From Malachius bipustulatus (Eukaryota > Arthropoda > Insecta > Coleoptera > Melyridae), in the NCBI GenBank assembly GCA_910589415.1, contig OU342631.1:61036598-61100597 (forward strand): DNA of 64,000 nt, written 5' to 3'. Made by a program: the position numbers and the translations under genes. A model generated the notes under the pieces. That model was not told the DNA's origin. It searched no databases and saw only the letters and a list, made by a program, of their open reading frames with translations. Each line of letters begins with the position of its first letter. Within the stretch, counting starts at the first letter, position 1. This document shows, in pieces, positions 56,834 through 64,000 of the stretch.

Positions 56834-56951
56834 TCTTCTTTCTTCGTGTGTTGTTGGGTTCGCGCCGTTTCCGGTACCTTACCCTGTCGGGAAAGGCCTT
56901 CCCCTATCCACCACCTGGGGACGCGCCCGATGGGGGTAACACACAAGCCCC

Positions 56952-58669
56952 ACACGAGCAGACAAAGGTAATGTAACAGTATTGATGAATAAGCAAGAAT
57001 ACACTCAAAAATGCATAGAGCTTCTAAATGACAGTAAATATTACAAAAAACTTAACAATTCCTCAACTCTTAGTTTAGAAAGGAGAGCTAATAACTTGAT
57101 TAAAAAAAAAATTATTTGACCTTAAAATCATAGACATAACAAAAAAGAAACAGTTAACAACCTACTGTACAATACCTGCTAAATTTTACGCTTTACCAAA
57201 AATCCACAAAAATCCAGTGTCCTTGAGACCGATCGTTTCCAGCATTAACACTCCCAACTCTTTAATTTCTCAACTCTTGACTGATATTTTGACTGCAGCA
57301 TACAACACAGAAAATAGGTATTATATTAGGGATGCCTTTGAATTCTCACAAATAGCAAATGAGTTTCAGTTGCCTGAGGGTTATGTCTTGATAAGCTTAG
57401 ATGTTGTTTCCCTTTTTACAAATATTCCATACCAACTAGCTAAAGAAAGCATTGAATTAAAGTGGGATTCGATTGGGCGACATTGTGATATGTCCTTGGT
57501 TCAATTTCTCGAACTCCTAGAATTTGTATATGATACAACGATATTCACTTTTCAAGGGGATTTTTACAAACAAATTTTGGGGACTCCGATGGGCTCTTGT
57601 GTCTCTCCTATCATCGCGGCATATGTTATGGACGCCTTGCTTGACAGGGTAATTAGCAAGATATCCTATGACATACCTATTATCAAGAAATATGTTGATG
57701 ATATTATTTGTACAGTACCAGCTAACCAAGTTGATAACATCTGCCAACTAGTCAATAATGACAACGAATTTTTATCTTTTACTTTAGAGAGAGAAACTGA
57801 CAGATCTGTCCCCTTTTTAGATACAAGGGTGATAAGGGGAACTGATGGAACTATTATCTTGGACTGGTATAGAAAACCCTCTAACTCAGGGAGGTTGCTT
57901 AACTATTTTTCATACCATGAGGAAAAAATCAAAATAAATTTAGTTTTAGAGATGAAAAGTAGAATCCACAAGATCTGCCATCATTCCCTATTCAACAAAA
58001 ACCTTAGAATCCTGTACAACATATTTATCGACAATTCATATCCACCTAGATTGCTTAATAAACTTTTATTTAGCAACCCTGAGGGAGGCATTGGTCCTGC
58101 ATCTGCTCGTGGGGTCGGTGGGCCGAGAGTTACTGTTGGAGTCTCACATAACAATACTGACAACAATAACATCATTGATAACAACAAATTCATGTCAGTA
58201 CCTTGGATTAGAGAACTTACCCCAAAACTTATCAAAGTATTAAGAGAATACACACCGAATATAAAAATTGCAAAAAGAAACATCTCACTACTAGGTAACA
58301 AAATTTTCAATAAAACAAAGGACAAAACAGAGACGGGACAGAGAACAAACGTCGTCTATCGCATCCCTTGCTCAGAATGCGACGCAGTATATATAGGTCA
58401 AACTGGGAGATCTCTAAATTCTGGGGTCACTTTACATCAGAGTGACTGTAGATTAAACAACCAGAGATGTATTCTAGCACAACATACGGCTGATCATGGG
58501 CATACCCCCAATTTTAACGAGGCATCGGTTATCTTAACAGAAAGAAATTACAGAAAGCGATCCTTTATAGAAATGGTGGAGATTCAGAAGGAGATGTACT
58601 CCATTAATAAAAGATCTGATATTGAGGGTTTGAGTGCCATTTACTCATATTTATTATTAATTAATAAAA
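56952..58669 (+). pseudogene. Penelope-like family 1, copy 2 (inverted partner)
   Basis: The + strand begins TRADKGNVTVLMNKQEY, continues SLERRANNLIKKK, then a +1 frameshift in an A9-10 run near 57101-57110, then IPAKFYALPKIHKNPVSLRP and the RT/GIY-YIG frame from 57217. All RT motifs match copy 1, including YVDD and the GIY-YIG Gly in place of Arg. At 58669, after LLLINK, noncoding D copy 4 is inserted (copy 1 shows the uninterrupted sequence), so the GIY-YIG is complete but the native stop and 3' UTR are lost. The 5' end is truncated by the I-group LINE. Confidence 0.85.
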
Positions 58670-60482
58670 CCTTCTTGCGCATCAATCGCAGAAAAAGTGT
58701 ATTTTTATGCGATTCAACTATGAAAATTTTTGCCGCCTTTTAAATTGGCTTTCTGAATTTTTCAATAGTCAGGTCGAATTTACGTAGTGGTTTACTGTGA
58801 AAATTTCATTTCATTTCGTTTGAAAGCGTGCCATAAAATAGATTTTTACATATAATAAACCAAAAAAAAAATTGGCAAAATTGAACTATTTCGTCTCTTG
58901 TCCTATATACCCGCCACTGACTAACTTTAAAAAGTTACAGGCGAGTTCTGAAAACCGAACATTTGAAATTTTAGAGAAATAAAAATCATGTAAAAAAATT
59001 CCGCCATTTCTCTTATTTGCTTCTTTAAATTTTGGAGAGTTACAAGCTATTAGTGTAGTTGTCTACTCCGAAAATTTCAGGTAAATTCCCTCAAAAATGT
59101 GCTCATAATCAATTAAAGAAATTTAGCCATTTTTACCATTTTCTTATCCACGCCACTAGCTTACTAATGAAAATAATAAAAATTTTATTGCATTAATTCA
59201 AATTTCAAATCATTTTAATCCAATCTTGTTAATACAGGTTTGTAGGAGTTTTTATTTTCTGCAATTGGGGTTGGCAGGAGCAGTCATATCTGCATGGGTG
59301 GTCCCGCCCGAGCCGAGCGCGATGAAAACGGTGCGCTGGTCTGGTGCTGGTGCTGGTTTTAAATCAAGCAGTCCCGGGTCTGAATATAACATTCAATCGT
59401 TAAGTTATTAAACAAGCCTTTAATTGTTATCCTCATTATTTTGTTGTGAAGAGTTTTCTTTCTATATTGCTTATACAGGGACTAAAAAATAGCCTTTTTC
59501 CCTAAAATTCAAAAAGCCGCCATTTTGAAACGGCTCGATCGATTTTGCTCAAAAATGCAATACCAGACCACTACTTGTGGATAATATCTTCCTCCCATAA
59601 AAATTTCAGCCCCCTAGATTGAAAACTGCTACCAGAAAACCGTGCCACAGGACCGGATGTTTCGAAATTTTAAAGGACACCTGTAGAAGTAACGCGACTT
59701 TTGAAAAATTTTTCAACGAAAATTTAACGTCATCCCAAAGTTTCACAAGAGTAAAAAATTTCTTCCACTAATCTTGAAAGATGGAGCTACTAGAGCGTTT
59801 TTAAAATTTTAGAGAAATTTACATCATGTAAAATAAATTTAAATATCTCCGCCATTTTTTTTATTTGATCCTTGAAATTTTTGAAGATTAAAGAGTATTA
59901 GTATAATTGTCTACTGTAAAAATTTTAGTTCAATTCCTTCAAAAATGTGCTCAAAAACTGTTATAGAAATTAAGCCATTTTCACTCTTTTCCTACCCACG
60001 CCACTGGCTTATTAATGGAAAAAATTCAAATTTTTTTGCATTAAGTCAAATTTCAATCAATTTTCTTTCAATCCTGTTAACTTGATGTGAAAGTTTTTTT
60101 GCCATCTTGCTCATACAGGGATTCAAAAAATAGTAAATTTTCCGCAAATTCAAATAGCCGCCATTTTGAAATGGCTCGGCCGATTTTGCTCAAGTGCAAT
60201 ACCAGACCAGTCCTTGTGGACATCTTACTCTCACAAAAATTTCAGCCCCCTAGATTGAAAACTGCGGCCAGAAACCGTGCCTCAATGACCGGATTCTTGG
60301 AACTTTGAAAGGACACCCTGTAGAAGTAACGTGACTTTTGGAAATTTTTTCAACGAAAATCTAAAGTCATTCCTCAGCTTTACAAGAATCCAAAATTTCG
60401 TTCACTAATCTTGAAAGATAAAGCTACAGGAGCGTTTTGAAACTCGAAAAATCGTGATTTTGGAGAAATATATATATATATA
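58670..60482 (+). mobile_element. Noncoding family D, copy 4
   Basis: The 5' border is exact: the uninterrupted Penelope copy 1 reads TTAATTAATAAAAGGGG and here reads TTAATTAATAAAA|CCTTCTTGCG. It is colinear with copy 3 (27846-29692) including the GC-rich block GGTGGTCCCGCCCGAGCCGA, with minor indels. It ends in a short (AT)n at 60482 where Penelope family 2 begins; the hairpin unit is absent. Confidence 0.75.
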
Positions 60483-60587
60483 AGACAATTTCTCCTTAAT
60501 AACTACCGAAATAGTTATTAGTTGGGATACAATAAGGGTTTTCGGTCACGTTCAAGGTCTGGGCTAATTAAAACAGTATGATCATGT

Positions 60588-60637
60588 GTACTGACTTATA
60601 TTTCGGAGATTTTTTGTCTCCTTCTTCAGAGTCGTAC
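60588..60637 (-). ncRNA. Hammerhead-ribozyme-like motif, Penelope family 2
   Basis: On the minus strand: GTACGACT, core CTGAAGA (60629-60623), one extra A, stem II GGAGA/TCTCC (60621-60617 with 60609-60605), GAA, self-complementary ATAT as stem III, A at the cleavage site, then AGTC pairing with GACT and, after a one-base bulge, GTAC pairing with GTAC. All core positions of the CUGANGA/GAAA/UH consensus are filled, with 8 bp in stem I. Same layout as the family 1 motif at 50.06 kb despite different stems. Confidence 0.65.
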
Positions 60638-60900
60638 TAATCTAAATTAAGGCTGCATAACAGAAAATCGCAGGCATTTCGAAACATTAGCACGTGTTTT
60701 CGTTTGGGGCTGACATGGTCAAATTTCTTCACATTTTAATGCATCAGTAATTAAAACTTCAGGGTGGTCATTCCCATCATCATCGCAACATCCTTTTCAG
60801 GAGTCAGTTGAACATTTTAAAATATAATTAACACACGCACAAAACACATTAAAATTGAAATTTCAAAGAGAAAAACCGAAAAACCAGGTCAATCTGGTCA

Positions 60901-60941
60901 ATCCTATATTTCGGAGATTTTTTGTCTCCTTCTTCAGAGTC
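60901..60941 (-). ncRNA. Second hammerhead-like core, stem I not paired
   Basis: The same CTGAAGA-GGAGA/TCTCC-GAAATATA core as at 60.6 kb, but the flank after it (GGATTG) does not pair with GACT. It may be inactive, or pair across repeats. Confidence 0.4.
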
Positions 60942-61635
60942 TGAAAAAATCTCAATGAACATATTGAACAATCATTATAACAGTGAGAAACCTACCGTAC
61001 TAATCTAAATTAAGGCTGCATAACAGAAAATCGCAGGCATTTCGAAACATTAGCACGTGTTTTCGTTTGGGGCTGACATGGTCAAATTTCTTCACATTTT
61101 AATGCATCAGTAATTAAAACTTCAGGGTGGTCATTCCCATCATCATCGCAACATCCTTTTCAGGAGTCAGTTGAACATTTTAAAATATAATTAACACACG
61201 CACAAAACACATTAAAATTGAAATTTCAAAGAGAAAAACCGAAAAACCAGGTCAATCGGCCATTTTGAAGTCGGTTAAATTCATCACTCATAGAGGGAGC
61301 GCCAGTTCTAGTCTGAAGGATGAAACCATCAGTTCAACTGATGTGTGACTTTGACAATTAAGGATTGACATATGACTCAACAACCATATGCCATCCTAAT
61401 TTTCACCAGTCGATCCGTCAGTGATGTGAGAGAGAGAGAAGTATTACATATTAGATGACCAGACACTGACAACATGTCAACCTCAAGAGCGGGAAAACAC
61501 TAAATTCAAATTCAAATTTCAAACTACATCACTGAATTATTCGCATGTTGTCTGCAATATATATACCAACTGGTCTTAAAAGTCTTTATAACAGCAAAAA
61601 CTTAGGAGAAACAATTAGCAGGAATGCAAGATGCC

Positions 61636-64000
61636 TTATGTTTGTTGTGATTTGATATCATTTTCCAAGAAAAGTAAGTATTTGTAAATAGAACTCAGAT
61701 TTTGAACGTCACTTCTAAAATTCATTACATTAGGTGTTGTGTTTATGTGACACATTTCCAGGAAATTTCGCTTCGATGGATTGCTCTCAACCTCTAATAT
61801 TTTGACATCATTATACCCAATTTCGTGTTTCAGAGAGTGTACATGATCCGCTAGGGCACATCTGTGAGATCTAAGTCTCGAGTCACTTTTATGAAGAGCG
61901 ATCCGTTTTTTAATTTGTTGGGATGTTTGTCCCACATATATAGAATTACAACCCATGCATGGAATCTGATAAACAACATCCGAGGTCATTGCTATGTCTA
62001 GTTTGTCTTTTAATTTAGTGAAAATTTTTTTATTAGTTATTAAATTGTACATTGAAATTTTTATGCTATTGAGATCTTTGAATACTCCTGTTAGTTTGTG
62101 AGATAGGTTCTGTATGTAGGGCAGGGAGAGGAATCTTGTTTGAGATGACTCATCATTACTCGGTGTTTCAGTTTGTGCCCTGTTGGGTGTCTCTCTATTG
62201 GTGTTGTTTTTGTCGAGTAGTTTCCTTAACATTATTCTGGGGTATCCATTATTTAGAAGAAGTTTTTCGAGTCGTTTCATTGCTGGCTCTCTCATGGATG
62301 GATGTGTGATTCTTTCTATTCTTGTCTTGAGGCCTATTATGACATTGGTCTTCATCTTGAAACTGTGGTATGAGAAATAATTTATGTATCTTCCCGAGTG
62401 TATAGACTTCTGGTACCAGTCTAACCTGACTTTATTGTCTTCACTTCTGATCAATCTGGTGTCAAGGAAAGGAACTGCTCTGTTATTTTCTTCTTCGGCT
62501 GTGAAGTTGATGTGCTCATCAAAACTGTTGAAAATTTCCACAATTTCCTGTGTCTTCCCCTCTGGTATGGCCAGTATCAAATCGTCCATGTATTGGTACA
62601 AGAAAGGAATGGGAAAAGTTGTTTTTTCTTTGCAGGTCTTAATCAGTTTTGACATGACTAAGTTTGCTAAGACTGGGCTGAGATTGCTACCCATAGGACA
62701 TCCGAAAATTTGGGAGTAATATTTATCTTTATATACAAAATAATTAGATTTGAAAAGAAAATCTATTATTTCTATAAATTCCTTTTTTGGAATGTTTGTA
62801 TGAGTTTGTAGTCTGTTCCATTCTTCTGAGATGATTGACAATGTGGTTTGAAGTGAAATGTTGGTGAAAAGGGATACCACGTCAAGAGAGATGATGACGT
62901 AATTATCAGGTAGTTGAAAATCATTGATTAGAGTGGCAAAAGTAAAGGAATCTTTAATGGAAAATTCGAAAAAATCACTGAAAGCATCATTAATGACTCG
63001 AGCACAGGACCTGCTTAGTTTTGAGGTTGGTGAATTGATGGTGGAAACGATGGGTCTTAGTGGACAATTTTCTTTGTGGACCTTGGCTAATCCATAAATT
63101 CTGGGAGAGACCGAGTTGTAGCTTGTTAACTCCTTTGCTGCTAGGGCTCCTATGTAACCTTTCTCCTTGAGTGCTTTGATCAAGTTGTTGTTTTGGGTCT
63201 GGATCTTGTTTGTGGGGTTTGACCTCAATTCAGTGTAGGTATGTCTGTCTTCTATGAGGGATGACATCTTTTCTTCATAATCTGATTTGAGCATGACTAC
63301 TGTGACGTTTCCTTTGTCAGAATTACCAACTATGATCTCGGGATGTTGTCTTAGGAATTTCTTGGTCTTGAAATAAATCTCACGGATGTAGGATGACTCT
63401 TGTCTGCTCTTGTGTAAGTAATTCGTTATGATGTTGGTTGTCCTGCCTCTAATTATATCTCTGTTGTCTTCGTCTGCATAGTTCGTGAGTGCTTCGACAT
63501 CGGCAAGTAGTCTCTTAACAGGAATATCCTTGATCGAGGGAGGGACACTGAACTTGGGACCCAGGGAGAGGATTGTCTTAATTTCGTCTGGTAAGTCTAG
63601 GTCAGTCTTGTTTACAAGCCATTTTCTGTCACCTTTAATGTTATTGAGGACCCTAACCTTCAAGTTATTCAATTTACGGATGTTACTGTTTTTTACTCTC
63701 TGAAAAACTACATTATAAGAATGATTTGTATGGAATTCAAATTCCCTAATTATGTGACGTGGTAACAATGATTGAGCACGAGCTTTCAACCCATCAAGCG
63801 ATCTTTCAGAATTTAATATCAATTTAATGGTTATTTTAATTTCAAGAGAAATAACTTTGCATCCCAACCTTTTGTTAAACCTGTCAATTTCTCCCCCGGT
63901 GTTCGCCATGTCTGCATCCACTGTGTTGAACAGACTCCTAATGTGATCTTGGATGTGGGGTGGTTTCACATCGTGCCTCTTGCATTCTAGTAGGAAACTC
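61636..64000 (-). CDS. Penelope-like family 2 protein (RT plus GIY-YIG), open to window edge
   Basis: An unbroken minus-strand frame of nearly 790 codons runs off the right edge; upstream codons SFLLECKRHDVKPPHI are in frame, so the start is outside. N-terminal PLE region, then SDKGNVTVVMLKSDYEEKM, PRIYGLAKVHKENCPLRPIV, RT VIISLDVVSLFTNISL, GCPMGSNLSPVLANLVM, catalytic YQYMDDLILAIP, VPFLDTRLIRSED, LDWYQKSIHSGRYINYFS; C-terminal GIY-YIG DVVYQIPCMGCNSIYVGQTS with the catalytic Arg kept (KKRIALHKSD). PLE proteins copy RNA at nicked DNA. The lack of stops and intact catalytic residues suggest recent activity. It differs clearly from family 1. Confidence 0.9.
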   Translation of the reverse strand, partial: SFLLECKRHDVKPPHIQDHIRSLFNTVDADMANTGGEIDRFNKRLGCKVISLEIKITIKLILNSERSLDGLKARAQSLLPRHIIREFEFHTNHSYNVVFQRVKNSNIRKLNNLKVRVLNNIKGDRKWLVNKTDLDLPDEIKTILSLGPKFSVPPSIKDIPVKRLLADVEALTNYADEDNRDIIRGRTTNIITNYLHKSRQESSYIREIYFKTKKFLRQHPEIIVGNSDKGNVTVVMLKSDYEEKMSSLIEDRHTYTELRSNPTNKIQTQNNNLIKALKEKGYIGALAAKELTSYNSVSPRIYGLAKVHKENCPLRPIVSTINSPTSKLSRSCARVINDAFSDFFEFSIKDSFTFATLINDFQLPDNYVIISLDVVSLFTNISLQTTLSIISEEWNRLQTHTNIPKKEFIEIIDFLFKSNYFVYKDKYYSQIFGCPMGSNLSPVLANLVMSKLIKTCKEKTTFPIPFLYQYMDDLILAIPEGKTQEIVEIFNSFDEHINFTAEEENNRAVPFLDTRLIRSEDNKVRLDWYQKSIHSGRYINYFSYHSFKMKTNVIIGLKTRIERITHPSMREPAMKRLEKLLLNNGYPRIMLRKLLDKNNTNRETPNRAQTETPSNDESSQTRFLSLPYIQNLSHKLTGVFKDLNSIKISMYNLITNKKIFTKLKDKLDIAMTSDVVYQIPCMGCNSIYVGQTSQQIKKRIALHKSDSRLRSHRCALADHVHSLKHEIGYNDVKILEVESNPSKRNFLEMCHINTTPNVMNFRSDVQNLSSIYKYLLFLENDIKSQQT

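Larger units (their letters stand above)
60483..61635 (-). other. 3' region of Penelope family 2 with tandem duplication
   Basis: Lies 3' of the minus-strand ORF. A 262-bp segment is directly repeated, 60633-60894 and 60996-61257, apparently without change; each is preceded (on the + strand) by the same 37-base block holding a hammerhead-like core (60597-60633, 60905-60941). The second unit has 54 extra bases. Partial tandem terminal repeats are typical of Penelope-like elements. 61.26-61.63 kb has no other feature. Confidence 0.7.

Noticed and set aside
56338..56976. 212-codon + strand frame opposite the I-group ORF1
   Set aside because: Antisense shadow of a compositionally biased ORF1; no recognisable motif.
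60730..60760. CTGATG...GAAGAAA on the minus strand as another hammerhead core
   Set aside because: The A after CUGAUG is missing and the loop has extra bases before GAAA; it does not meet the consensus.
61636..64000. GIY-YIG homing endonuclease
   Set aside because: The domain follows a Penelope-type RT in one frame, the standard architecture of these retroelements.

Overview
This window is eukaryotic and almost certainly from an insect. It is AT-rich, has spliced exons of a Brachyury-type T-box gene, and the rest is mostly transposable-element sequence of kinds common in arthropods: CR1/Jockey/I-type LINEs, Penelope-like elements, Gypsy LTRs, Polinton-type polymerase, mariner/pogo MITEs and Helentron-like noncoding repeats. 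Scattered TAGGTAGGTACCTACC-type motifs fit several insect orders. I cannot name the order or species.

The one clear host gene is a Brachyury/brachyenteron orthologue on the + strand at 10.67-11.90 kb. Three exons with good GT-AG borders encode the N-terminus and the whole T-box. The C-terminal exons are not visible, so the gene probably continues downstream through repeat-filled introns. No other host gene was recognised.

Layout. 0.64-2.30 kb: decayed Polinton-like DNA polymerase B (-) split by a TIR element. 2.3-8.75 kb: two Jockey-type copies (family F) head to tail on the - strand, the second carrying two nested solo LTRs with target-site duplications. 8.75-13.5 kb: the T-box locus. 14.6-16.4 kb: two LINE RT fragments (-). 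16.4-22.25 kb: noncoding family D with foldback, pogo-like and tRNA-like insertions plus RT scraps. 22.25-25.2 kb: a third F copy (+) broken by a 1.28-kb TIR element. 25.2-27.8 kb: a deleted Gypsy element (-) whose LTR holds a 5S-rRNA-derived SINE and another LTR. 27.8-38.5 kb: a D copy split by 8.6 kb of gene-poor, palindrome-rich sequence. 38.6-40.3 kb: R2-like endonuclease scrap, solo Gypsy LTR and Penelope scrap. 40.3-42.9 kb: 5'-truncated CR1/Jockey-type LINE. 43.3-49.8 kb: an RT element (A) split by a nearly full-length LINE (B), itself split by a foldback. 50-58.7 kb: two apparently identical, inverted Penelope segments flanking a nearly intact I-group LINE. 58.7-60.5 kb: another D copy. 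60.5-64 kb: a second Penelope family, open to the window edge.

The genes do not form a pathway; the window records successive insertions whose order can often be read from interrupted reading frames. The best candidates for new biology are the hammerhead-ribozyme-like folds 3' of two different Penelope families (both with a palindromic four-base stem III), the inverted Penelope pair with a shared loss of the GIY-YIG arginine, the D family with matching subterminal repeats and a terminal hairpin, and the GTGAGGWCC motif clusters bordering the 8.6-kb interval.
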